Shown piece after piece: positions 6,467 through 13,263 of a stretch of 15,511 nt of DNA. The number at the start of each line of letters is the position of its first letter. Within the stretch, counting starts at the first letter, position 1. The notes beneath the pieces are model-generated. The model worked only from the letters and a program-made list of their open reading frames with translations, had not been told where the DNA came from and made no database searches. The stretch is from Alphaproteobacteria bacterium (lineage in GTDB: Bacteria; Pseudomonadota; Alphaproteobacteria; Acetobacterales; Acetobacteraceae): NCBI GenBank assembly GCA_026225015.1, contig JAMFRY010000099.1, positions 1 to 15,511 of the forward strand, written 5' to 3'. The position numbers and the translations under genes are program-made.

Positions 6467-6514
6467 GCGCGCGTATCGCGCGATTCATCAAGGCGCGCGT
6501 ATCGCGCGATTCAT
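6467..6514 (+). repeat. Two identical 22-bp repeats, each containing a palindrome, directly upstream of the metallopeptidase
   Basis: Identical units lie at 6467-6488 and 6493-6514, a 26-bp period. Each contains CGCGCGTATCGCGCG, an inverted repeat with 6-bp arms around TAT, and the perfect palindrome ATCGCGCGAT, followed by TCAT. The second unit ends 3 nt before the GGGGAG ribosome-binding site. A tandem operator or a translation-controlling leader hairpin are the obvious possibilities. Confidence 0.6.
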
Positions 6515-6528
6515 TCCGGGGAGCGATC

Positions 6529-7869
6529 ATGCGGCTGTTCAATTGTCAGGCTTGCGGTCAGGCGATTTATTTCGAAAACCGGTTCTGCGGCTCTTGCGGC
6601 CACTCGCTGGGCTACCTGCCGATCACCGGAGAGCTTGCGGCGCTGCAGACGCAGGGCGATCATTTTGTTGCGCTCACGCGCAAGAAACCTTTGGTGCGCT
6701 ATTGCGAGAATGTTGCATTCGATGCGTGCAACTGGGTCGTTCCGGCCAGCGGGGGATCAAAATTCTGCCTGGCCTGCCGGCATAACCGCACCATTCCGGA
6801 TCTGTCGACCGATCAGAATTTGACCAAATGGCGGCAGATGGAAATTGCCAAGCACCGGCTTTTCTACACGCTGATCGCCATGAAGCTGCCGCTGACGAAC
6901 CGCGCCGACGATCCCGATCATGGCCTGGCCTTCGATTTTCTCACCGATGACGCGCAAAAAGTGTTGACCGGCCATGAGGAGGGGCTGGTGACCATCAATC
7001 TGAACGAGGCCGACGACGCGCATCGCGAAAAGCTGCGCACCGCGATGGGCGAGCCCTACCGCACCTTGCTTGGGCATTTCCGGCATGAGGTGGGACATTA
7101 TTTCTGGGACCTTTTGATCCAGGATGCCGGCAAATTGGAAGCCTGCCGCGCGCTGTTTGGCGATGACAGCCAGGACTATGCCGCTGCCCTGAAGCTTTAC
7201 TACGCACAAGGGGCGCCGCAGGATTGGCAGAACCGTTTCATCTCCGCCTATGCCAGCGCGCATCCTTGGGAGGATTTTGCCGAGACCTGGGCGCATTATC
7301 TGCATATCGTGGATACGCTGGAGACGGCCAGCGCCTTTGGCCTGCGCATCCACCCAACGACGACGAAAAACAAGGCCTTGCATGCCGATCTGAATTTCGA
7401 TCCGTATCGGGCCAAATCAGTGCGCGCGATCATCGATGCCTGGCTACCGCTCACCTTCGCCATGAACAATCTCAACCGCAGCATGGGCTATTCGGATTTG
7501 TACCCGTTCATCCTCTCCGAGCCGGTGATCGAGAAAATGCAGTTCATCCACGAGACCGTTCAAGCAAGCCAAGTGGAACGCAAGGAGACACGCCGCAAAA
7601 CCGGCTTCTTCCGCGAAGCCGCGCCTGCGCAGGCTTCCCCCGAGCAACCCCCTGCCCCGCCGCCCACGGAACCCTTGCCGCAGCCGCCGCCCAGTCCTGG
7701 GACAGATAGTCCGGGTCCGGACATTCCATCTGAAAATCCGCCAGTGGTGGAGCCGCCGCGTGATCCGCTGCCCGACAACCCGCCGGTGGAACTGCCGCCC
7801 GGCCCGGATGAATCGCCAAATCCGATTCCGGACGAAGCGCCGCCAAGGGTGCAGATCGGCGCGGGTTGA
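6529..7869 (+). CDS. Putative zinc-ribbon HExxH metallopeptidase (COG4307 / Peptidase_Mx-like)
   Basis: This 446-residue protein starts at ATG 6529, with GGGGAG (6518-6523) 5 nt upstream. The N-terminus has a zinc ribbon with Cys6/Cys9 and Cys20/Cys23 (CQACG, CGSCG), then further cysteines (CENVAFDACNW, FCLACR) suggesting a second metal site. Residues about 100-345 match the family of putative zinc-binding metallopeptidases: HEVGH at 186-190 in GHFRHEVGHYFWD gives two His ligands and catalytic Glu187, and HPWEDFAETWAHYLH (245-259) probably supplies the third ligand, perhaps Glu252. Residues about 366-443 form a long proline-rich acidic tail (repeated PP, EPPP, DNPP), likely disordered. There is no signal peptide, so it is probably cytosolic. 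Substrates are unknown and no partner gene is adjacent. Protease activity is inferred from the motif only. Confidence 0.85.
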   Translation: MRLFNCQACGQAIYFENRFCGSCGHSLGYLPITGELAALQTQGDHFVALTRKKPLVRYCENVAFDACNWVVPASGGSKFCLACRHNRTIPDLSTDQNLTKWRQMEIAKHRLFYTLIAMKLPLTNRADDPDHGLAFDFLTDDAQKVLTGHEEGLVTINLNEADDAHREKLRTAMGEPYRTLLGHFRHEVGHYFWDLLIQDAGKLEACRALFGDDSQDYAAALKLYYAQGAPQDWQNRFISAYASAHPWEDFAETWAHYLHIVDTLETASAFGLRIHPTTTKNKALHADLNFDPYRAKSVRAIIDAWLPLTFAMNNLNRSMGYSDLYPFILSEPVIEKMQFIHETVQASQVERKETRRKTGFFREAAPAQASPEQPPAPPPTEPLPQPPPSPGTDSPGPDIPSENPPVVEPPRDPLPDNPPVELPPGPDESPNPIPDEAPPRVQIGAG

Positions 7870-7903
7870 GTAGGGCGGGCTCCGGAGGGGGTGCCCGCTC
7901 TAC
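7870..7903. terminator. GC-rich hairpin between convergent genes
   Basis: GTAGGGCGGGC (7870-7880) pairs with GCCCGCTCTAC (7893-7903) across a 12-nt loop: an 11-bp stem with one G-T pair, starting one base after the metallopeptidase stop and 17 nt before the facing gene's stop. No T tract follows on either side, so it is a weak or factor-assisted terminator at best, possibly working in both directions. Confidence 0.5.
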
Positions 7904-7920
7904 GAGGCCTGGTGGCGGCA

Positions 7921-8553
7921 TTACATCACCGGAAACAGCCATAGCCGGTAGAGTGCGGCGATCAACATGAGCAGCGCCATGCCATCCAGGCTGAGGCGGA
8001 TGCGGAAATTCTCGAAGCGCTGGGAAAGCGCGATGAAAAACAGCACCGAAGCCAGCACCACGGTGGTGAGAACGTAATCGTCGCTCTGCTGGTTTGCGCC
8101 AAGGCCCGCCGTGAACAGGCTGGATGCCTCTGAATCAATCCGCTGCGCGACGGCGTCGTTCGGCTCCTGATAGCCGGGCATCAACAACGGACTGGCCGGC
8201 GCGGCTGGGTTGTTGAGCGGGTCGGTCTTCAGCCAGTTGTTGAACGCGACGGCAAAATCAGGGCGAAAGCGCTTCTCGTCCAACCCCGCCTGCTTGGCAT
8301 TGCCCGCAAGCGTGGCGTTGAGCCAGTCATTGAAAATCAGAACATCCAGCAAACCCGCCTGTCCGGCGCGTAGCCCTGCCACGCCTGCGGCGATCCGCTT
8401 GGCCGAAGCCGCCGAGTAATCGGTGGACTGCACCCCGCTCCAGCGCGCCGATTGATAGCCGCTCCAGGCGGTCGCGACTGCGACCAGCGCCATCATCGCG
8501 GCGGATATGATTTCACTCGCGACGGTAAAGCGCGTGGCACCGGGTTTGTTCAT
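7921..8553 (-). CDS. Conserved-looking three-helix membrane protein of unknown function (DUF4337-like)
   Basis: This 210-residue protein runs from ATG 8551-8553 to TAA 7921-7923, without a strong ribosome-binding site. One membrane helix lies at residues about 14-32 (IISAAMMALVAVATAWSGYQ) and two at the C-terminus, about 160-176 (VLTTVVLASVLFFIALS) and 189-206 (LDGMALLMLIAALYRLWL). Between them is a long, probably soluble or periplasmic region. The layout of one N-terminal helix followed by WSGYQSARW and two C-terminal helices resembles DUF4337-type membrane proteins, but I could not check this. It begins 43 nt after the stop of the displaced thiL fragment. This suggests that, before the rearrangement, it followed thiL directly in the riboflavin/thiamine operon. 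Confidence 0.78.
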   Translation of the reverse strand: MNKPGATRFTVASEIISAAMMALVAVATAWSGYQSARWSGVQSTDYSAASAKRIAAGVAGLRAGQAGLLDVLIFNDWLNATLAGNAKQAGLDEKRFRPDFAVAFNNWLKTDPLNNPAAPASPLLMPGYQEPNDAVAQRIDSEASSLFTAGLGANQQSDDYVLTTVVLASVLFFIALSQRFENFRIRLSLDGMALLMLIAALYRLWLFPVM

Positions 8554-8596
8554 GCGGGGTCAAGAGAAACCAATGCACGCCGATTCTCAACCGCTT

Positions 8597-8752
8597 TCAA
8601 AAATGCGAGCAGCCCGATTTGCTGAAGGCAAATTTTGCGCCAACCGCGTTGTGGATATCGACGCCCTCGCCTGCAAGGAAATGACCGATCCGGGTGACTT
8701 GCACGTTCCCGCAGGCGGCTTTCAGCGCCGCCGCATTTCCCGGCGGCGCCCA
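8597..8752 (-). pseudogene. thiL: Displaced 3'-terminal fragment of thiL (51 codons)
   Basis: Translating minus-strand 8752 to 8597 gives 51 residues and a TGA that align without gaps to the C-terminus of the intact ThiL at 9476. Shared blocks are NAAAL, the pattern GxFxxGxGxDI, and FSKxGxxHF before the stop. By hand, 24 of 46 residues from NAAAL onward are identical. The fragment has no start and begins directly after the TGA of the globin gene, in the same frame. Its GC content (about 58% by hand count over 8601-8720) is nearer the host's than that of the 3' end of the intact gene (about 47%), so this fragment is probably the original thiL end. It is not expected to be translated alone. Confidence 0.85.
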
Positions 8753-9193
8753 TCAATGCTCGGCGTAGAGGGCCGCTTCTTCGCCAATCAACACGTCGGC
8801 GAGAAACCAGTAAGCCTCGCCCCACGCTTTCAACACCTCGTCGCTCGCTGCATCGCCAAGCACGTCCTTTATGGCAGGGAGCAGCGCATTGGCGACCGAC
8901 GGGTAGTGTTCCGATTTCACCCGGGTCGCAACATGGCGCTTGGCAATGCGCGCGATAGCTGATTTGAGAACGTCAAGCTTGTCCACATTCTGCGCGAAAG
9001 CCAGGATCGCAGCCGCCAGCCGCTTGGGCTGCTCACCCGATGCCTGCGCTGCCTGATCAAACAATTTCTTGATTTCCGGATCGACGAATAATCGCTCGTA
9101 CATGCGCTTTGTAATCACAAGCCCATGCTCCTGTAACGCAGGGGCAGTTGATTTCACGATCGCAATCGTTTCAGGCGACATGGTCCTTGTCAT
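8753..9193 (-). CDS. Single-domain globin, Vitreoscilla haemoglobin / flavohaemoglobin-head type
   Basis: This haem protein of 146 residues is close to Vitreoscilla haemoglobin along its whole length. Visible marks are Tyr32 (distal B10 position, MYERLF), Gln55 (E7 position, in SGEQPKRLA), proximal His87 (AKRHVATRV), Tyr97 in EHYP, and the C-terminal helix ADVLIGEEAALYAEH with the conserved Glu. No reductase domain follows, so it is a single-domain globin. Such proteins bind oxygen and NO and are linked to low-oxygen respiration or NO detoxification. ATG 9191-9193 is chosen as start (GGAGAAG upstream); ATG 9179-9181 is an alternative. The gene interrupts the riboflavin/thiamine operon, sits between two thiL 3' ends and looks acquired. 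It probably has its own promoter in the 282-nt gap upstream, which contains an imperfect palindrome. Confidence 0.93.
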   Translation of the reverse strand: MTRTMSPETIAIVKSTAPALQEHGLVITKRMYERLFVDPEIKKLFDQAAQASGEQPKRLAAAILAFAQNVDKLDVLKSAIARIAKRHVATRVKSEHYPSVANALLPAIKDVLGDAASDEVLKAWGEAYWFLADVLIGEEAALYAEH

Positions 9194-9475
9194 GAAACAT
9201 CTTCTCCAGTGTCAGCATGCGGAGTTTTTTTGATCAGGTTACGCGGTAAAGGTTATCCGCGATCACGAGCCGCGCAACCTTAAGTTCTGTTTCAAAAATT
9301 GTCAACGACGAAACGCTGCTTGGGCCGGCCTGTCCAAAGCAGCCAAACTGCTGATCGCCAATCTCGAATGTTCAAGCGGAGCTCATATTGATATCCTGAG
9401 GGCGCCGGGCCGCAGTGAAAAAACTCATTTTGCTTCTCTTTCTTCACAAAATGAAGCGCTGCCTCTTTCGCCTGA
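9194..9475. other. Non-core segment between the globin gene and thiL
   Basis: This gap of 282 nt is about 49% GC by hand count, well below the flanking operon. A minus-strand frame is open from inside thiL to TGA 9292-9294. The part beyond the thiL stop could encode about 51 residues from GTG 9445-9447 (ending GRPKQRFVVDNF), but it has no ribosome-binding site or recognisable domain. The segment probably came in together with the globin gene and the replacement thiL 3' end. Confidence 0.5.
9242..9261. promoter_or_regulatory. Imperfect palindrome upstream of the globin gene, candidate operator
   Basis: CGCGGTAA and TTATCCGCG face each other around AGG, an inverted repeat with one bulged base, about 50 nt upstream of the globin start. 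It does not match the FNR consensus (TTGATnnnnATCAA). Position and symmetry alone suggest an operator. Confidence 0.3.
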
Positions 9476-10429
9476 CTAAAAATGCGTCCAACCCTGCTTG
9501 CTGAACGGGAGTTTTTTGCCCGTCCCATCGCGTATGTCGATACCATTACCCGAAACGAAATAGCCGATTTTGGTTATCTGTAGATTTGCACAGCAGTTTA
9601 TGAGTGCCGCCGCGTTTTCCCGCGGCACGGCCAGCAGCAATTCGTAATCATCGCCCTCGGTCAGCCGGGCTTGCAGCATCGCCTCGCCAAAAGCCGCCGC
9701 TTCGGGGGAGGCCGGCACCAGATGGCTTTGCAGCACCGCACCCACCCCGCTTGTACTGCAGATATGGCCGAGGTCCTGCACCAGCCCATCCGAAATATCG
9801 ATGGCGGCATGGACGATGTTGGCGAGCTGCAGGCCGAGACGCGGCGTGGGCAGCAGCGATCGTTGCGTTAAAAAACCGCTGGTATCCAGCAACTCTCCGA
9901 GCCGGGCGCGCAAGCCCAAGGCCGCGTCGCCAATCGTTCCAGTCACCCAGATTTCGTCGCCCACGCGTGCGCCATTACGTCGCAGCGCCTGGCCCGGTGC
10001 AACATGGCCGAGCAGCGTCGCGGAGAAAGAAATTTGCGTGAGGCTGGAAGAACTATCGCCTCCGAACAGCGCGATGCCAAATTCCTGCTGATCCGCGGCG
10101 AGTCCCATGGCGAATTTCTCCAGCCAGGAATCAGCGACATTCTTCGGCAGCGCGACGGTGAGCAGATAGCCCAGCGGCGTTGCGCCCATCGCGGCCAGAT
10201 CGGAGAGATTTCGGCGTAATAATTTGCGCGCAATCAAATCCGGTGCATCGTGCTTAAGGAAATGCACGCCCTCGATCATCTGATCGACCGTCAACACCAA
10301 TTCCCGGCCGAGCGGCGGTATCAACAGAGCTGCATCGTCCTTGAGGCCGAGGCCCTCCGGTCCGGCCAGCGGCGCAAAAAACCGGGCGATCCGCGAAAAC
10401 TCGCCCCCGATACGGGTATCGCCGTTCAG
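9476..10429 (-). CDS. thiL: Thiamine-monophosphate kinase, with probable CTG start and replaced 3' end
   Basis: ThiL phosphorylates thiamine monophosphate to thiamine diphosphate with ATP. Motifs seen are GEFSRIARFFAPLAG, the Mg-binding LKDDAALL (Asp31/Asp32), LTVDQMIEGVHF (46-57), DLAAMGA, LFGGDSSSS (usually GGDT), DISDGLVQDLGHI and TEGDDYELLLAV. The conserved N-terminus lies upstream of the first usual start codon in this frame (TTG 10322-10324), so translation must begin earlier. No ATG, GTG or TTG exists there. CTG 10427-10429 overlaps the nusB stop as CTGA, with GAGG 7 nt upstream, and gives 317 residues, the normal length. GC content falls from about 68% to about 47% (hand counts) at about 9600, so the last 40 or so codons look foreign. 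This fits the second thiL end found beyond the globin gene. Confidence 0.93.
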   Translation of the reverse strand: MNGDTRIGGEFSRIARFFAPLAGPEGLGLKDDAALLIPPLGRELVLTVDQMIEGVHFLKHDAPDLIARKLLRRNLSDLAAMGATPLGYLLTVALPKNVADSWLEKFAMGLAADQQEFGIALFGGDSSSSLTQISFSATLLGHVAPGQALRRNGARVGDEIWVTGTIGDAALGLRARLGELLDTSGFLTQRSLLPTPRLGLQLANIVHAAIDISDGLVQDLGHICSTSGVGAVLQSHLVPASPEAAAFGEAMLQARLTEGDDYELLLAVPRENAAALINCCANLQITKIGYFVSGNGIDIRDGTGKKLPFSKQGWTHF

Positions 10430-10917
10430 CTTTGCGCCTCGGCGGAAAATTCGGCGGGGCGCAGCAAATGCGCGACCCGGTCCAGCACACCATTCGCCAG
10501 GCCCGCCTCATCGCCTGAGAAAAACCCGTGCGCCACGTCGAGATATTCGTTGATCACCACCTTCGCCGGCGGCCCGTCGGCCATCCATAACTCCGCGGCG
10601 CCGGCCCGCATCAGCGCCCGCAATACCGGATCGATGCGCGCCAGCGGCCAGGTTTCCGGCAAGGCGCTTACCAGCATGGCGTCCAGCGTATCCTGCTGCA
10701 GCGTGGCGGTGCGGACGATGCGCGCGAACAACGGCACCTGCGCCTGCGCGACATGCCCGTCCTCCAGCCCGCCATGGCCGGGAACGTCGCCGAAGCGGTG
10801 CCGCACGAACTGGTCGATCACCGTCTCAGCGCTCTGGCCGCTCTGCTCGCTCTGGAACAGCGCCTGCACCGCCGCCACGCGGGAGAGGGTGCGCGGTCTT
10901 GCCTTGCCGCCGGTCAT
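10426..10917 (-). CDS. nusB: Transcription antitermination factor NusB
   Basis: NusB binds boxA RNA with NusE (S10) and promotes antitermination, chiefly of rRNA operons. The 163-residue protein has the all-helical family pattern: the N-terminal RNA-binding arginine-rich helix RPRTLSRVAAVQALFQSE (residues 8-25); the middle DPVLRALMRAGAAELW; and the conserved C-terminal block PPAKVVINEYLDVAHGFF with VLDRVAHLL. Its ATG (10915-10917) overlaps the ribH stop as ATGA, and its stop overlaps the thiL CTG as CTGA, so it is translationally coupled on both sides. ribH-nusB is a very common adjacency in proteobacteria. Confidence 0.95.
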   Translation of the reverse strand: MTGGKARPRTLSRVAAVQALFQSEQSGQSAETVIDQFVRHRFGDVPGHGGLEDGHVAQAQVPLFARIVRTATLQQDTLDAMLVSALPETWPLARIDPVLRALMRAGAAELWMADGPPAKVVINEYLDVAHGFFSGDEAGLANGVLDRVAHLLRPAEFSAEAQS

Positions 10918-11396
10918 ACCGCGTCCAATGCCCGGGCGATGGCGATCTGTTTCAGGCAGGCCACCGCCGCTTCGGCACCCTTATTGGCGCCGGTCTCACG
11001 TGATCTGGCCTGCGCCTGCGCCACGGTATCAACGGTGAGCAAAGCGGTGCCGAGGCAGATGCCATATTGCAGCGCCACCTGCATCAGCCCGTCCATCGCG
11101 GTGTTGCAGATGAATTCGTAATGGTCGGTCTCGCCGCGCACCACGCAGCCGAGTGCGATGAATCCATCAAAACGTTTTTTGCCGCGCAGCGCGATTCGCA
11201 GCGCCTGCGGCAGTTCGAAAGCGCCGGCAACGTCGATGCTCTCCACCTCCGTGGCAACGTCGTGCAGAACGGCAATGGCCGCCTTGCTCATGCCATCGAC
11301 CACCTCGCGGTAATAGGGCGCGCGGATCAGCAGAATGCGCGGCTTTTCGCCCGGCAGCGCAGGCGCCACCGGCAATTCGGCATCGGCGGTGCTCAA
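10914..11396 (-). CDS. ribH: 6,7-dimethyl-8-ribityllumazine synthase
   Basis: RibH condenses 5-amino-6-ribitylaminouracil with 3,4-dihydroxy-2-butanone 4-phosphate to make lumazine, the penultimate step of riboflavin synthesis. Family motifs are RILLIRAPYYREVVDGM, VAGAFELPQALRIAL, ALGCVVRGETDHYEFI with the catalytic-region His, and GLMQVALQYGICLGTALLTVDT. The start is a choice. TTG 11394-11396, 10 nt after the ribB stop with GAGG about 8 nt upstream, gives 160 residues, the usual size. ATG 11430-11432 or TTG 11460-11462 would overlap the ribB end and add 12 or 22 unlikely residues. The gene overlaps nusB by ATGA. Confidence 0.94.
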   Translation of the reverse strand: MSTADAELPVAPALPGEKPRILLIRAPYYREVVDGMSKAAIAVLHDVATEVESIDVAGAFELPQALRIALRGKKRFDGFIALGCVVRGETDHYEFICNTAMDGLMQVALQYGICLGTALLTVDTVAQAQARSRETGANKGAEAAVACLKQIAIARALDAV

Positions 11397-11406
11397 CGCA
11401 ACTGCC

Positions 11407-12561
11407 TCATGGCAAGCCGGCCTTGTCCTCATCGGTGGTTTCGATTTTCCGCTGTTCGACAACGTTCAAGCCATAACCTTCCAGACCGATAATGGTGCGC
11501 TCATGGTTGGAGAGCAGAATCATGTCCTTCACGCCGAGATCGACCAGGATCTGCGCGCCGATGCCGTAATCGCGCAAAGCCGGTTCGGCCCGCGCCTGAT
11601 GCAGCATACTGCGCACCCGCTCGGAAATCGCAGTGGGGCGGGATTCGCGGATCAGCACCACCACGCCGCGCTTTTCGCCCGCCAGCAGCCGGATCGCGCC
11701 GCGCAAGCTGGCCAGATGCTGGCCGCCCATGATGTCGGCGATGGTATCCACCGCATGCATGCGCACCGGCACCGGCTTGGCGGAGGTCACATCGCCCATC
11801 ACGAAGGCGACATGTTCAACCTTGTCCACCAGGTTCTGATAGGCGACGATCCGCCAGTGATCGCCATTGGCGGCCATATAGGGGCCCTGCTCCACCCGCT
11901 TCACCAGTTTTTCGGTGCGGCGGCGATGCGCGATCAAATCGGCGATGGTGCCCAGTTTGAGGTTATGGCGCTGCGCGAAGCCAACCAGGTCCGGCAGCCG
12001 CGCCATGGTGCCGTCATCGTTCATGATCTCGCAGATCACGCCGGCGGGGATCAGCCCGGCCAGCCGCGCGATATCCACCGCCGCCTCGGTATGCCCGGCC
12101 CGCACCAGGGTGCCGCCATCGCGCGCCATCAACGGGAATACATGGCCGGGGGTGACAATATCCTCGCGGCCCATTTCCGAATTGATCGCAACCGAGATGG
12201 TCCGCGCCCGGTCGGCCGCGGAAATGCCGGTGCTCACACCTTCTTTGGCCTCGATGGAGACGGTGAAGGCGGTTTCATGGCGCGAGCCATTGGCCTGGTT
12301 CATCAAAGGCAGGCCGAGGCGCTCGCAGCTTCCGCGGGTCATCGCCAGGCAGATCAGCCCGCGCGCATGCTTGGCCATGAAGTTCACTGCGTCCGGCGTG
12401 GCAAACTGCGCCGGAATGATCAGATCGCCTTCGTTTTCCCGGTCTTCGTCATCGACCAGAATGAAAATACGCCCGGCGCGGGCCTCTTCGATGATTTCGG
12501 CGGCGGAGGAAATATAGTCGTGCAGGCCGGCACTCTTGAGCGTTGATTTCAGCCCGTCCAT
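11407..12561 (-). CDS. ribB: 3,4-dihydroxy-2-butanone 4-phosphate synthase with degenerate GTP cyclohydrolase II-like domain (RibBX type)
   Basis: The N-terminal half (about 1-215) is a complete DHBP synthase, which converts ribulose 5-phosphate into the four-carbon riboflavin precursor. It has the acidic loop VDDEDRENEGD (36-46), GHVFPLMARDGGTLVRAGHTEA and GVICEIMNDDGTMAR. The C-terminal half aligns with GTP cyclohydrolase II by position. However, where RibA has its zinc-binding cysteine cluster (C-x10-C-x-C), this protein reads MHAVDTIADIMGG with no cysteines. Cyclohydrolase activity is therefore very unlikely, as described for alphaproteobacterial RibBX proteins, and a separate ribA should exist elsewhere. 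AAGGAGAA lies 6 nt before ATG 12559-12561. It is 60 nt downstream of ribE; I see no FMN riboswitch in that gap. Confidence 0.94.
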   Translation of the reverse strand: MDGLKSTLKSAGLHDYISSAAEIIEEARAGRIFILVDDEDRENEGDLIIPAQFATPDAVNFMAKHARGLICLAMTRGSCERLGLPLMNQANGSRHETAFTVSIEAKEGVSTGISAADRARTISVAINSEMGREDIVTPGHVFPLMARDGGTLVRAGHTEAAVDIARLAGLIPAGVICEIMNDDGTMARLPDLVGFAQRHNLKLGTIADLIAHRRRTEKLVKRVEQGPYMAANGDHWRIVAYQNLVDKVEHVAFVMGDVTSAKPVPVRMHAVDTIADIMGGQHLASLRGAIRLLAGEKRGVVVLIRESRPTAISERVRSMLHQARAEPALRDYGIGAQILVDLGVKDMILLSNHERTIIGLEGYGLNVVEQRKIETTDEDKAGLP

Positions 12562-12621
12562 CGGGGATTCTCCTTAAGCGCAACCGCTGCGGATTGCCGG
12601 TTCAATCTTACAACCAAAATC

Positions 12622-13263
12622 TCAGTCCCGCCCAAAATTCTGCAACCGGGCGACGTAGCGGGCCAGCATGTCGATTTCAATATTCACGAAGTCTCCGACG
12701 TTGAGGGCGGAAAAATTCGTATGCGCGGCGGTGTGCGGGATGATGTTGGTTCCAAATTCGGTGGCATTTGAACGTTCGCGCTGGTCCTGCACCTCATTTA
12801 CGGTGAGCGAAACACCATTCACCGCAATGCTGCCTTTCGGCGCGATATAGGGCGCCAGCGCAGGCGGCGCCCGGAAGCGCCAGCGCGTCGAGCCGTTTTC
12901 CGCCACGGCGCTTACAACCTCCGCCACGCCATCGACATGGCCGGATACCAGATGACCGCCCAATTCGTCACCAAGCTTCAGCGAGGCCTCAAGATTGATC
13001 TTGCTGCCCGGCGCCCAGGAACCCAGGGTCGTATGCGCCAGAGTCTCGCCGGAAACCTCGACCGTGAAGAAATCCCTGCCGCGCTCGATCACCGTGAGGC
13101 AGCAGCCGGAACAGGCGATGGAGGCGCCAAGCTTGGCGCTGGCGATGCCTGACCATTCCGCACTATCGGCCGGCACCGTGATGGTGAATCGCGCATCCTT
13201 GCCAACACCTACCGGGATAACCTCGGCCACCGTGCCGACGCCGCTGATCAATCCGGTAAACAT
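12622..13263 (-). CDS. ribE: Riboflavin synthase, alpha chain type
   Basis: This enzyme dismutates two lumazines into riboflavin plus the pyrimidine precursor. The 213-residue protein begins with the hallmark MFTGLISGVGTV and carries the two tandem lumazine-binding barrels: the first with GASIACSGCCLTVIE and FTVEVSGETLAHTTL, the second with LGGHLVSGHVDGVAEV, GSIAVNGVSLTVNEV and NIEIDMLARYVARL. Length is normal. Its ATG (13261-13263) shares one base with the ribD stop (TGATG), so it is coupled to ribD. Some nomenclatures call this gene ribC. Confidence 0.95.
   Translation of the reverse strand: MFTGLISGVGTVAEVIPVGVGKDARFTITVPADSAEWSGIASAKLGASIACSGCCLTVIERGRDFFTVEVSGETLAHTTLGSWAPGSKINLEASLKLGDELGGHLVSGHVDGVAEVVSAVAENGSTRWRFRAPPALAPYIAPKGSIAVNGVSLTVNEVQDQRERSNATEFGTNIIPHTAAHTNFSALNVGDFVNIEIDMLARYVARLQNFGRD

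Noticed and set aside
9194..9240. Possible FNR or NsrR site at the globin promoter
   Set aside because: TGATCA near 9231 lacks the spaced TTGAT/ATCAA halves, and AAGATG near the start codon is only a half match to the NsrR motif.
11335..12546. A 403-residue plus-strand open frame antisense to ribB
   Set aside because: It is a shadow of a GC-rich gene: its composition is rich in His, Gly, Arg and Gln, it has no domain, and the minus strand encodes an unmistakable RibB.
12562..12621. Possible FMN riboswitch before ribB
   Set aside because: The gap is only 60 nt, too short for the element (about 140 nt), and no conserved riboswitch segments were seen upstream of the other rib genes, which overlap one another.
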